In this document: piece by piece, positions 49,011 through 61,884 of the stretch
Layout of the letters: each line of letters starts with the position of its first letter
Position numbering within the stretch: position 1 is the stretch's first letter
NCBI GenBank assembly: GCA_022393335.1
Contig: JAJEKB010020781.1
Span: forward strand, 389,886-453,885
Length of the DNA: 64,000 bases
Direction: 5' to 3'
DNA from: Macrotrachela quadricornifera
Lineage: Eukaryota; Rotifera; Eurotatoria; Philodinida; Philodinidae
Position numbers and translations under genes: made by a program
The notes under the pieces: generated by a model
What the model was told of the DNA's origin: nothing
Seen by the model: only the letters and a program-made list of their open reading frames with translations
The model's database searches: none

Positions 49011-50302
49011 TAGGGGATATGATGCTCATCGGACAATCCTATGAACTTGAACTATATCTTCTATATAGTTAAATCTCCACTATCGGTATTGTGTATATGC
49101 GTTACCCTGTTCTTTCTTTTCTCTTTCCTTCGTCTTCTTCTATGTAATACTATACTTTTTGTAACATGAGCATAATTGGAGGATAGAGTAGTAGAGTAAA
49201 CATCATATACTGAGAAAAAAGGTAAAGTTACTTCTCCAGTTTGTCATTATAATCACAATAAAATAAATGTTGCACCAATAACGAACGTCCTATTCTCTTT
49301 TAAAACTTATTATAATAGATTTTTCTAAATAAATGTATTACGGCAGAAGATATTTCTTATAAGATAAAGAATGTTTAATTTCGTTTCATACTATCATTTC
49401 GATATTAGTTTTACTCTAATCAGTCTAATATCATGCTTTTATTTTGTTGTTCTCAGAATAGAAAAAAAACATATGAAAAAAGAACGGTAAATAAACAGTA
49501 ACAAAGTGATTAATAAAAATAATTTATCTTCGCTTTATTCTCATATTCAAATTATACACTTATTCTATTTATATATATCGAGTCATCTATATAATTACCC
49601 ACATACCTTTGCTTATATAGGTAAATAATGATGATTCATATAATACAAAAAAATATTATGCATCAATCACTATGCCTACACGATAAGAAAAAATAGTTTT
49701 GTCACATTCTATATATTAAATCAATGAAAAAATCCACGTTGTGCACACAAAAGTATACGTTTCACACAGTTTTATTCGCACTGTTTTTCATCAGACTTTG
49801 ATTATGCAAATCTTTTGTTTTTCTTTCTTCTATTTGATGTAAACTAATTAGCGTCGTTTTTAGTAGATTTCACGACTAATCAATTAATATATTAGGAAAA
49901 GATCTAAACATCAAATTTTAAAATATTCGTAGAAGGTTCTCACTATTGTTTGATTCGAACAATATTTTATATTATTGATCGAACTATTCTATTTCCTTTA
50001 ATATTCGTAATATATTTGATTAATTCATTTTCACATGAAATTTTATTGACAAGACAAAAACGATTAATTGTTTAAAGATTAAAGTTTATCATAAATTAAT
50101 TTATATTTCCTACGATTTTCAACATATCCTTCATATAGATACAAGTAATACCAAGAACTTCGTTATATACCTATTGTTGGTTTTTTTCTGAACCTTTTTC
50201 ATTCGCTGTAGTTTATTCATTGTTAGTATAGACAAAGACATGAAAGATCAATTTTAGATTTATATTTAAAAGCACTCTTATACATCCGATTTAGATTATA
50301 CA
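49011..50302. other. Intergenic, no gene seen
   Basis: Includes a copy of the CAGTTTGTCATTATAATCACAAT dispersed repeat near 49235. The last 60 bases hold AT-rich promoter-like sequence and a TTTAG acceptor-like site before the ATG at 50303. Confidence 0.45.
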
Positions 50303-52250
50303 ATGGAAGATTTTTCATCAAATCTCGATAAAAATAAAGATTATTCCAATGCTGAACCAATTGAATCAAAAGTTAGTCCACCTAATATAACCTGGCAACA
50401 TACATGGCCATTTAATGAAACACATAATGCTCTGAAACAATCTCTATTTGCAAGAATTCCAAACGAAATCATGTTACGCATATTCAAATTATTCTCTGTA
50501 CCTGATTTATGTAATGTATCATTGGTTTGTCGACGATTTAAAATGATTGCTGATCAAGATGAAATTTGGATATTGAAATGTAATTGTGAGTATATACATA
50601 TTTTCTTCATTTAATTATATTTGTAAACATTGTTAAATAGCATCGAAAAAATTATATTCAAAATCATTCAAACAAACTTATCTTGATTGGATTTATATGA
50701 AATGTTTACGCAATGCAAAACTACGGGTAAAGCGTAGATATACCCAACTTGCATGCGATGTAGTTTCACTACCTGCATATCCTATTCGACCGATTGATAA
50801 TCAACCGTTTGAAACTATTGGTGGATTTCATCAACATCCAAATTTATCATCGTCTATGTAAAAATTAACTTCTTTTGTAGATTCATTAAGATTGTCTCTT
50901 CTCTGATGGATCATTTTTTCTCAAAAGAAAATAATTTTTCGGACAAGTATACAAAAAAGATTGCCTAAGATTTCTACCTTTCAGTTTTTCTTAGAACTAA
51001 TTTTTATGTCGATGATCAATCTTTATGAAAAATTATAATGATTTTTCCAGATTTCAGAGATTTTGACGTTTTCAAAATTGAGGCGAACAACTATTTAAAA
51101 AAAGTCTTTTTCTTCATCCAAAAAAGATAAAATAGGCGTCTTTCAAATAGAATAAGTCCAACAGTTGTGAAAAGTTGCAGAGAAGAAACAATCTTAAGAC
51201 AGGTCTGATAGGTTATTTTGTCAATTTTTAGGACTATTGAATTATCAGTCGATATTGAAAAAATAGCCCAAGAACTTATTAAATTACTAGAAAAAGCGTC
51301 GGAATTTCAACAACAATGGCAACAACCATCAACTGTAAAACATATGATAACAAGATATTATAAATTTATGCAATTGAAAGCATCTCATTCATCAAATATT
51401 TTACTTATTCCAACTTTGGATATTGAAATCGTTTGGCAAACACATCTCTTACGACCAGCAATGTATCAAGCTGATTGTCTTCGTTTGTTTCGTCGCGTTA
51501 TTGATCATTCATTATTAATCTCTGATATTGAAAAATTCTTAAAAGATCAAGCATTTCAAGATACATGCCAATTATATGAACAACAATTTGGTCAAAAATA
51601 TTGTCCATTACCATCAACAAATACAAAAAACAATGTTGTATCAAATGTACATCTCAATACTAATCCTACTTATTCTTATTGGGATAAAACTCATTTTAAG
51701 TTCTCATCTGAACAACCTAATGATTATGAAAATCCTTTTTCATTTACCGAAGGTGAATTAATCATGGATGGTAAATGGCTTGATTTATGTAAACAATTTA
51801 TGTCAAAAGCATTAACAACAGCCCCTCTTCACGACGATCATCGTACATGGTCAAGCGGAATTGATCTGCAAGCTGGAGCAATCAATCGACTAAAAAAATC
51901 ATATGAACGATTTTTATATATAGCAGCTAAATATCCTTTAAAAGATGGTCACGAATTCATACGTCCAACATATGCGGTAAAATATTCAACATTATTATTT
52001 ATACTTATTCAGATTTTTCTAGATCGATATTATGTGGCATTCTCATATGCAAGAACCATTAAACTATATTGCTGACTGTATTCGAATTGTTGGTTATGTC
52101 ATCTATCATTCACCGTGGCCAATCAATGAAGATGATACAAAGAATAACACATGTATTCAAGCGAATAAATTTTGGAAAGATGAATTTAAAGTTGATTTAA
52201 TGATAGATCATCTATTTAATACAATTGATAATGCACTCGATGATATCTAA
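50303..52250 (+). CDS. F-box protein with GRDP-like (DUF1399) domain
   Basis: Four exons: 50303-50585, 50641-50857, 51232-51976 and 52023-52250. Introns of 55, 374 and 46 nt are all GT..AG, with phases 1, 2 and 0 that agree; the total is 490 aa. Residues about 48-90 are an F-box (ARIPNEIMLRIF, VPDLCNVSLVCRRF, DEIW), which in this family binds Skp1 in SCF ubiquitin ligases. Residues about 168-440 carry two copies of the GRDP-like signature: IPTLDIEIVWQTHLLRP.MY..DC (226-249) and IDIMWHSHMQEPLNYIADC (416-434). The fusion suggests a substrate adaptor whose recognition part is the GRDP-like region; that is inference. There is no TM or signal peptide. AATAAA at 52301-52306 fits the 3' end. The last three exons lose their frame if left unspliced, which explains the fragmentary open frames. 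Confidence 0.88.
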
Positions 52251-53569
52251 TATATCTTGCATTCAGTAAATGTTTAGATTTTTTTTCTCAATTAGCCACG
52301 AATAAAATTTTATTTCAATCAAATAAACTGGGGAAATTTTGCTAAACATATGAATTGCACTTACTATATACATATTATATATGCGATTGTATGGTTCAAT
52401 TATTCAAAAAAAGTTCTTGTTTCCGAAATCTTGTACATTTTTATTATTTCATCTAAACTAGAGTATCTGTAGAGTGAGAAATAGATCATGAACAATACTT
52501 CTAAAATCTCCATAATAATCATGTATTTAAAATGTAATCGTAGAAACTTCGTGTCTATTGAGAAATGGAAAAAAATTGTATAGTGATTTTTATTTTTCAT
52601 TTTTCTTCAGTTTAAGTTACACAAGAAACAACAAGAAAAGTTTTCATTTAATCCTCACTAAAGGATACAATCACTTTATAAATACGATTTTTTGTGCTCT
52701 TCACAGAATTGAATAAGAATTCATGACATAACACTTTCTATTCGTTGTTTATCGCATTGATCAAGTCTTTACATGTAATTGGTCGTTATAGAGTAACTTC
52801 TACCTTGTGTAGAGATCACAAGTTTTCTATTGCATTGATATCACAGGACTTCAAGATGATCAGGGTAGAGTTACAACTTAACGAGTAGATTTTCAGCTTC
52901 TGGTATACTTTCATTCATATTTAGGATCTCTGTCATTGAATAAAAACTACAGAGATTGTCCGAAGTGTGGATGAACAGAAGGAAGAGCTTTTTGATAGAT
53001 TCTGTGGCAAAAAATTCACTGTTAAAGTTGTTTTAGAAACAAAATACTTGCCCAAATCTCTTTGATCATAAACAGCCTGAAACTTAATACGTTAACTTCC
53101 GACAGTTCAAAATAAATAGGCTTTTTATATTGTGGATATGGTATCATTTCAAAACTGTAATGCATCTACAACAGCATAAAATTAAAATAAATTATTTCCT
53201 TGACTGGAGGATCATATGAGGAAAAAAAACAGTTTGTGTGTTTGTATCAGAGTCAAGAAATCGAATGGTATCATTATTCTTGAAAGTTTTCAAATAATGT
53301 TCTTTTGTTAGAAAAGAGGCTTGTCGAAAAAAATAACGATTTTGGTAATGAGTAAAATTTCATTGAATTGAAGTACTGATTGGGACAATATGACATAAAG
53401 TTGGTAATATCGCTGCGAACTCTTCCAATTGGTTTTTGATAGATTTTAAGAAGTGAACTATTCTAACCGAATTTCAATTTTAAAAAGTAGAAAACGAGAC
53501 AACATGCAACTTCATGAGGTTCGCCAATAATGAGAGTCATATGTGATATGAATTTCTTAAAAAAACTAC
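52251..53569. other. Intergenic, no gene seen
   Basis: Holds the poly(A) signal of the F-box gene at its left end. I see nothing else that can be named. Confidence 0.5.
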
Positions 53570-53818
53570 CAGGTAACTGGTAATGGCAGAAGTTATTCGT
53601 TACTTTTCTGGGCAACTTCTTGAAAAAGAAGAAATATGACTTCTATTTGATGAAACATTATCAAAACATCATTAAACAAATTTACAAGTCATCGAGTAAC
53701 TCCTCAATCAAAGAAATAATTTGTTTGTCATATTCGGTCGAACGGAAATCATATTTCGTCATTTCAAGAAGTTACTCAGAAAAAGTGATGAGTAACTTGT
53801 GCCGTTGCTAATTACCTG
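53570..53818. mobile_element. 249-bp MITE, nearly all inverted repeat
   Basis: The ends are CAGGTAA and its complement TTACCTG. The first ~85 bases (CAGAAGTTATTCGTTACTTT and on) match the complement of the last ~90 with about one difference in six. No target duplication is evident. A 63-aa frame inside is a by-product. Confidence 0.68.
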
Positions 53819-54566
53819 TTAACGGTAACTTCCTTTCTCTAGTTATAAGTGAAGAAACCGATACTGGTGTATTACCTCGACGAAGGGAGGATTGGACAAA
53901 GTAAAATAAGCTTGCTTTTCACCGAGTCAAAAGAATATCAGCTTAAAGATTATTACTCAGTTATTTTCGATATATAGCTTTTGTCCAATTAGATTTTCAA
54001 AACCTGAGCTTTGAGGCGAACAGTATTTTGTGGTTTTATCTCTCATTGAATCAGATTTTGAGGAACACATGTACCTAGATATGCGTCATTTGTAAAAAAA
54101 GAAGTAACCAATATTTCACAGATATGCCTTTGCCTGTTTATTTTGAGTTAGCGAAACGTTAATGAGTATGATTCTGGATACAATAGAACGATTTCATGTG
54201 AGAGCAAATTTCAACATGGAAGTGACTAGTCGCTGTTTTCTATAGTTTTTTCATTATCTCTCAACGGTTTTTGAGCAAGAAAATAAAATGTTATTGGTAT
54301 ATGCTCATTTCATATTAGAAACAAAAAAGGCAGGAGTGTAGTTGAGCACGGCAAGGACAATCGATTGCGATCTGTGCTCCATGTTGTCATGCAAAGGGCT
54401 TAATAGAAAGTTTAAAGATGTATTCGGCACAGTTATCAGAGCAGAATTCAGCGATCGACAAGAGATAATGATAAAAAGAATTTAGTCGAGAGCTAAGCTA
54501 TTCATAGCAATTAGTGTTTATTTGTCTTGTAGTCTTAGTATACTTGATAAAGCATACAATTAAACT

Positions 54567-55621
54567 TGAAAGGAACTGGTGCTTTTCCCATGGTCTATAC
54601 CCCCTCGCGAGATTTCTTTCCTTTCAGTTATTTTTTTGTAGAGACTCATGTGAAGATACAAGATCATTAAACCAGAACGTGGACTTTTTTGCTGTTAGCA
54701 AAAAAACTGATATTTTAAGAAAGAGTGAATTTCCATATAAAATACCACAAAAACAGTTAATATTTTGAGGTTTTAGTTATTGAAAATTGCTTTTGATGGG
54801 AAATAAACACGATATTCAGAATCAGCGTGCTAAAATCTACCATAAACTTTATTTTTTAGCGTGAAACATTTGCATTAAAATTTTTCCCCTACTCCCCCTC
54901 AGCGTTTTTACTTGATAATTTTTACCTGTACCCCCCTACGGGACGAAATTTTGATGGAAAATGTTTCGCGTTAAAAATTAAAGTTTTTGGTGTATTTTGA
55001 CATGCCGATTTTGAATATGATGTTTATTTTTCATAAAAAGCAACTTTTGACAACGAAAATTTTAAAAAACTAGCTGTTTTCTGATATATTTTGCCTCTTA
55101 AACTCTGCCTCTTCAGAAGTTTGAATCCTACTAATAAAGATTGACATAGTTTTTTTGCTTTTCTTTTTTTATTTGATAGATTTTATAAAGTTGCATTTGT
55201 GGTGAAAGTTTCACTTTTTAGCTGCAAGTCTTTCTGAAGTTATAGATTAAACAATGTCTGTCGTACGTTGAAAAACAAGTGTTAAAAAGAGAATTTTTTA
55301 TGATAGGCAGTGGCCGCCAGGATAGTCATTGAATAAGATGATTTTAATTTTATTTTGTAGAGAACATTCAGTTGTATATATAGTAAACATTTGGTTATTA
55401 TTCATGCAACTATGGATAAGATATAGGTCTTGACATAATAAGGGAATAAATACCCATTCATGATGATCCTTCTCCTAAAATATTGATTTTTTTCCTAAGA
55501 CTAAAAAAGTCCACGTTCTGGTTTGTTGATCTTGTATCTCCACATGAGTCTCTACAAAAAAATAACTGAAAGGAAAGAAATCTCGCGGGGGGGGGGGGGT
55601 ATATGCACCAGTTCCTTTTCA
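54567..55621. mobile_element. Nested foldback element: outer ~120-bp arms and an inner palindrome
   Basis: Outer arms 54567-54690 and 55503-55621 begin TGAAAGGAACTGGTGC and its complement, and share AACGTGGACTTTTTT. Inside, 54780-54900 is an imperfect inverted copy of 54930-55052 (TTGCTTTT.ATG..AAATAAACA). A run of 14 G lies at about 55586-55599, where the left arm has only CCCCC. It has no coding capacity. Confidence 0.75.
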
Positions 55622-56415
55622 TTGAAAAATATCATCGTGGTCAAAATAAAAAAAAAATCGTCGAAAATCTTATCTTCAACGTAAAAGAAAGATTATCAAC
55701 AATACCTTTTCTCCAACATAATTTATTTCATTGTTAATAATAGAAATACTTTATCATTCATTTTCGTTCTTTGGTTGGTCATAAATCTCTATGTTGATAT
55801 CTCTGCTTATTCATGACACATTTCAACAACGAAAAATGTAATGAAATCAAACATTGATTACAGAGAAAGATCTAGAAAAGAAATCATTTCCTTATATTTA
55901 TTTAGCATGCTCACAGTACAGAAATACCATTAAATATACGTCATAATATATTCTTAAGAATTGTATTTGTTGCAAATGTCTTGATATTTTGCGTAAATCT
56001 AATATTGAATAAACGCAAGAGAGAAGAGGAAATATAAGGAGGCAAAGGAATTGATTAGAAAACATTTAGACATTATAAAAAAAAAACTAAAATCGTTTGA
56101 ATTGATCCATGACGAATGAAAAAAATTTTAAACTTTCATAAACTATTTCGGAATACACTCAATGATTTGTATTTAAATCCGTAGTGGTTTCATGTAGGAA
56201 ACAACTGCGTATATTTAATCAATTTCATTTTACGTCTTTTCCGAAGAGAACAAATGAATAAGAAATAAATATTCATTATATTTACATACTTTGACATAAC
56301 AACGCAATTTGATCATTTTTTTCCAGGAGAATATCGACGTAAAAAGAAGATGTGTTGCTATTAAATAGCGTTGTTTTTACTGCGTAGAAAAATATTCGGA
56401 TAACGAGTATTCAAG
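55622..56415. other. Intergenic, upstream of the secreted-protein gene
   Basis: No gene or repeat is recognised. Confidence 0.5.
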
Positions 56416-56682
56416 TATATAAATATAGATGGTAGTCCATTTGATTTTCATTTGTAAAAGTGCAAAAAAGAGGTAAGTCATTGGTTAATCTATTTCAAAA
56501 GATTTTTACATACTATACAACACACTAGTTTGTCATACATTCACTAGATTATCATATATTTCGGTATTATTTGTATTCTTTACTTTATGAAATAAATCTT
56601 ATTACTAAGCCATCTATTTTAGAGAGCAAACCCGTTAAAAACTAAGTCTTTTTTTAATATAATACTACTGTATGTTTTTCAG
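56416..56682 (+). promoter_or_regulatory. TATA box and 5' UTR intron of the secreted-protein gene
   Basis: TATATAAATA at 56416-56425 would place the start of transcription near 56446. A consensus donor (AAGAG then GTAAGT, intron from 56473) and an acceptor GTTTTTCAG ending at 56682 define a 210-nt intron in the leader, 8 nt before the ATG. Trans-splicing onto the acceptor is the alternative. Confidence 0.6.
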
Positions 56683-56690
56683 ATCATAAT

Positions 56691-58734
56691 ATGAACAAAA
56701 GTGCTATTTTATTACTATTATTGTATGTTTTCATGCCATGTGCTGCATATCATGCATCAGCAGTGATAACAATTAATGCAAGATCATCCGATATATTAAC
56801 TGCTCTGAAACAAGCAGCGCAAATATTAAATGTACCACAACCAAGTAAGTTCAAATTCCATTATTATATCATGTCTTCTTTATTTGATATTTATTTCAGC
56901 GAATTGGAATAATTATATGGATTCACCAGCGACAACTGGATCAAGTGGAAATGCTCAAGTTGGAACTTCTACACTTGCTAGTGTCATGACTGAATGGTCA
57001 ATTCCAGATCAATTTCGTGTTCAAGCAATTCAAAGTGTTAATTTATTAGTATTAGCTGCAACAGAAGGATCATATTCAGCTCAAGCATTTGTTTTTGATA
57101 CACAATCAGGTGCATCATTATCAACATTATTGGTTGTTACACAAAGGCTTGATTCTCCAATTGATCCAAATTCACCAGTTGCCATTTCTTATGTAACAAT
57201 TAATTCAAATGCAGCTGTCAAACAACAATATACATCTTATACTAAACGAGATTGTCATACATGTATAGGTAACATATTCGGAAAACGTTGTTGTCATGAT
57301 GAAATAGTAAATTCACCACGTGGAAATACTCCTGAAGAATTGGAAATAATAAAAAATAAAATGAAATTTGATCAATTTATTTGGTTCAATCAATTATCAT
57401 TGAATAAACGTGCTTTATTACAAGATATTGACTTTAATCGAGATACTTCTTTATCTGATGCTATTCAAAATTTTCTTTCAAGTGATAATGTCAAAGCTGA
57501 AATATTGGCATCATACAATGATTCAATTCTATCAGCATTACAATCTAATATTAGTTCATTAAAATTATCTAGTCAATCATTAAAAATGACAAAGGTAGCA
57601 AGTAAAAATCTTCCTACAATACTATCAACATTAGCAAATGATTATGGTTTTCAAGATGTTTATGAAAGTTCACAATTTTCACAACAATTACAAGAAAAAA
57701 GATTTTCATATGAAAATCTCTTTACCACTTCAATTGATGATGACAAAAATCATATGAATATCAAATACATTTGGATAGTTGGTCAAACTATTGATAATTT
57801 AACTTATTCAATTAATTTTCTTTTTGTCAACATTACTTCTAAAGTATTAATTGACACATTATTATCTAATAATATTGTTAATAATAATAATAAACAACTA
57901 AAAATTATACGTATCTCAACACTAACAGATCATGGTGAATTTTTGAATGAATATCTTCCAACATCGATTACATCATGGAAGTCGAAAACAACTAAAATAG
58001 CATTGAATATTTTACGTTTTATTGCTGCTAGTGCACTTTATCCACAAAAATATCGAATGTTATCCTATTTCAATATTGAAACAATCTCACCGGATACGAA
58101 TCTCAATTCGGAATCACGAGCGATCGCGGAAAAAATTATTGCTTTGTCAAAGGCAGTTTCAGCAGCTGCTAGTGCTTGGAAAGATATTGTAACTGCATTG
58201 AAATCAAGTAGTTCAACTACCATCACACGAATTGTTCGTTTTGGATTTACATATTTTAATCAAAAATCCACAACTTTGAAAGCAATCAATATACCAGCTA
58301 ATAGAGCAACAGAATTTATTAATGCACTTGTTATTGATTACAATTTGCCAGTAAAAGGTAGTTTTGCACTTGGTTTAACATATTCCGATGATTTTGCATG
58401 GGATCGTATTGAATATCTCTATTCATCATCAATGGATGGAAGTTATCGTTCTGTTACATTGTTCAAAAATGGTGATAGTTTGACAAATACTGCTTCATTT
58501 TTCATTGTTGATATTGATGCTAATTGGCAATTAGCACCTGATTTATTAATAATTCAAAAATCAAAAAGTTATCTTGGTGGTATTTTTACAAGCGATAAGC
58601 AATCAATCCAAGAAGTACCACATGTTTTAACATTGGATGAAGCTGTAAAATTACAACAATTTTTTATGCTTATGGCTATGAGTAATTTGGCTTCTACATT
58701 AGGTGTTAATACAACGCTTCCAAAATTGGATTGA
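56691..58734 (+). CDS. Secreted protein of unknown function, 662 aa
   Basis: Two coding exons, 56691-56844 and 56900-58734, with a 55-nt GTAAGT..CAG intron (phase 1). The ATG at 56691 opens a clear signal peptide (MNKSAILLLLLYVFMPCAA), cleaved near residue 20-24. The mature chain is about 640 aa with no further TM, many NXS/T sites, a short Cys cluster (CHTCIGNIFGKRCCHDE), and long Ser/Ala/Leu-rich helical stretches (SKAVSAAASAWKDIV). The C-terminal third has FGFTYFNQKSTTLKAINIP and FFIVDIDANWQLAPDLL. I do not recognise a domain. The model is secure by signal peptide, splice sites, TATA box and codon pattern; the function is not. The second exon can also be read from an upstream ATG within the intron, which would lose the signal peptide, so I reject that start. 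AATAAA at 58840-58845. Confidence 0.85.
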
Positions 58735-60002
58735 GACAATGCTACATTTGATCGAAAAACTTTTAATAATTTCTTTTAAGAAAGAATTGTATTTCATTTT
58801 AATCCAGGTATATTCTTCTTGTAAAATATTTTTTTATGAAATAAATAACGTTCGAATGAAAACAAAGTCTCTTTTATACAATCGTGGACATATAGTAAAT
58901 ATAAAATGGCTATATAGATAATTAACATGATGACTTTTGGTGATCGAAAATTAGATTTTCTACTTCACATATTAGGCATAAGTAAAATTAGTTGTGTTTT
59001 GTGTCCATTTCAATTCAATTTTAATACTATTTCTGTATAGAGATCTTACATGATCTCTTCGAATAGAACTACTATTCCCAAAATTTTTAATGCAAAAAAT
59101 TGATAAAAAGCTGGAAATTCATTATAATAACCACAATTAAGGTCTGATCTGGTAATCTTATTTTTCACCTTTTGTATGTGTGCCTGAGTTTCCTATACAT
59201 CTTTTGTACACTTTTACCATTTATTTTTCATTAATATAAAATTTGATGTATTGCTTTTCGATTCGTATTTATTTACTATTATAGACAGAACGTTTTGTTT
59301 TGTCGTTGCCGTGCGTTTAAAATCTCTTCAAAGATATATTTAATTCATGCTTTTTTTTATAGAATATATCAATAATAGAGCTAGGATGATGACTTTGAGA
59401 CGGTTTAGGTTCCAAAAATTTCTTGTTTCATTTTATGATGATGGGTGAGACGTAATAAATGACTATCGTTGTTTCTCATATTTTTATCTGAAAAACGGTT
59501 TTTTAAATAACAGAATATACTAAGAAATGGAGCCCAAAAAGTTCTACAATCTAGAAATTAGAGTTTATATTAATTATGTACTTTTTTATTTTAAAAACAA
59601 AGCCGAAATTCTGTGTGATCAGTTTTTAAGATTGCGAAAAGATTATATGTAGTTTTTTGTTTGAGAAAGCATATTAGATGATAAATTAATGGAGTAAGAA
59701 AAACATTTTTTTTTCACCGTGTCAAATATTGATCGCATTGAATCTTGCTTTTTTTTGTAAACAAAAAAATATAGTTTTAAAAAATAAAAAAAAGTTAAAG
59801 AATAAAGAAAGATTTCTCTCTCCGATAGCTAAATAGAAACAATAGATCGTATAACAGTATTAATGAATAGTCTTTCTCATCATCAATTACCCTTCAAAAC
59901 GAGATCGTATTTTAAAAATTTCGTTTATTTGTCAAAAATAGAATAATTCTTTTTTTTATTTACCTTTATTTTTTAGATATCTAAGTTCATATATATATAC
60001 GA
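58735..60002. other. Intergenic, no gene seen
   Basis: Contains the poly(A) signal of the upstream gene and, near 59540, a plus-strand copy of the AAAAAGTTCTACAATCTA dispersed repeat. Confidence 0.45.
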
Positions 60003-60182
60003 TGTTGTATACACTCCGCCTGATTTATGACTGTAAATTGTCGTATATGATGAAAATGCTGCTTGTATGCGGACATAAACGACAAATAACACAATGCATC
60101 GAACGTACGTTTATGTTTTTCTTGTCGTTTACAACCGCATACGGTAACATGAAGTTGTAAATCAAGCGGTGTATATACGACA
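60003..60182. repeat. ~180-bp palindromic element
   Basis: Left GTTGTATACACTCCGCCTGA and right CAAGCGGTGTATATACGAC are inverted copies. Inner GTATGCGG.CATAAACGACAA is matched by TTGTCGTTTACAACCGCATAC. The centre is AACGTACGTT. Probably a small foldback MITE. Confidence 0.65.
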
Positions 60183-60349
60183 GCGCATTTATGGGCCTGA
60201 TTTATAAAGATCTTTTACATTTATCTCTACTTGAAGAAAATAAAAGTTTGATTTATATTAATTTTCTATCGTATAGAACAATAAAGATAAATTACCATTT
60301 CTATTTGAAACGGCAGTTTTTGTGAAGTTTAAATAAAATAAAATAGTTG

Positions 60350-60705
60350 CCATGAATTAATGGTTAAGTTGTTCGACACACGCCTATAATGTACTGTGTT
60401 CAGACCATGAAACCGTCCTAGACAAGTCACCTACGGTTAAGGTGTCTCAAATGACTCATCCAAAATGATTCATTCGTGCTGATTAATCTTTAGTCAGTAT
60501 ATTGGACGGAAGAAAGTGCAGATATCGTCGCTTTTGAAAAGAAAAAGACGAAAGAACCTGACTACATGTGGAAATTAGTAATAATAACCGCGATCCGCCA
60601 TAACGGACGATAAGCCTATGAGACTTTATTATTATTCCCTAGACGGGAACGATAGGGTCTAGAAATAGGAATTGTCGGCAACATGGCACAAACGACCAGG
60701 TAACT
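60350..60705 (+). mobile_element. Candidate tRNA-derived SINE
   Basis: TTAATGGTTAAGTTGTTCGAC resembles the A-box region of tRNA-headed SINEs (ATTAATGGTTAAG core), and TGTTCAGACC at 60397-60406 resembles a B box at the right distance. The following ~300 bp has higher G+C than its surroundings and no coding frame. The 3' end is a guess. Confidence 0.4.
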
Positions 60706-61884
60706 ATGGTAAAATTGAACGTATCCTCTGATATTGCTCATTATTTTAATGTTACGTATATAAATACTTTCAAACGACATATAGATACTTACGGCATACC
60801 AAAAGTCGTGGCGTCATTATTTTATTTCGTTAGTAGGAAACCTGAATAGATTTTCTATTTTAATATAGCGATGGAGAAAACACTGCTGTAATATTGAAAG
60901 AACAGTTAATTTTATATATGTAACAATACAAAAGAAATTTCTCTTTATCTAAAAAAAAAATAATTTTTTTGAAGCAGCGAAAATTATTCGCACAGATTTT
61001 TTTTTCTGAAAACAAGAAATATATAATTAAAATAAGTTTTGTTTTGAATATTATAGAGCTTTTCATGTTGCATGTTATGAAGTATTTTGTTTTTCTTTAA
61101 CGAAGGGTATCAAGTGATGAAATAGGAAAAATGAATCCATCTTGTATAAAAAAAAAGATATTATTTTTGCACGGTTGAAATTGGTCGCTCAAATTTTGTT
61201 TATTTTGAACATAACAAGTGGAACTGTAAAATAAGTGATCTTATGTAAATTGTAGAGCTTCTCACGCTGTATCTTGCGATATTTTTTGTTTTTCTAACAC
61301 AATCTATTAAGTGATTGAAAAATGAAATGCAAAGCATGTCTATTTCATCAAACTTACGTATTAGAGAAATTGTATTCAAAAACAGTTCATGTTGAAATTT
61401 TATTATTAAGTTATTAGTTGAAGATCGATCAAATAGCATAGAAAAATAGAGCAGTGTTTTCTCTATCACTATTTAAAAAAAAGAAAATCTTTTCAGGCTT
61501 CTTAGTAAGGAAATAAAAATAGTAAAGATTATTTTTTGATTTTCATCAAGTATTTCGGTGTAAGTAATTATTGTGCACATGAAATAAAACAGTTGGCTTT
61601 CGCCACTGTCTGTGACGTAGTCTGCAAGGTCAGAAATGCTTAGTTTTTTTTCCTTCATACATGTCTGTTTTTGGTCTCTTTTACCCAGATATACTTGTGA
61701 TCTGTCTGTTTAAAAATACACTAAAAGAGAGGAAGATTTCTTCTTTTTCTTATATAATAACCATATGATAAAGAAATCAATAATAATCTGTCAATTATGC
61801 ACTCTTAATTTGTCCTATGAAGGTTCAATATATTCCTTTGGTACAAATTAACAATTTGTTAGTATTGTAGTAACGAAGAATCGC
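60706..61884. other. Intergenic with dispersed repeat copies
   Basis: Two minus-strand copies of the repeat with core GCGTGAGAAGCTCTACAAT lie near 61050 and 61255. No gene is recognised. Confidence 0.4.

Noticed and set aside
56830..56899. Start of the secreted protein at 56830
   Set aside because: It lies inside the GTAAGT..CAG intron; using the first exon gives a signal peptide and matching phase.
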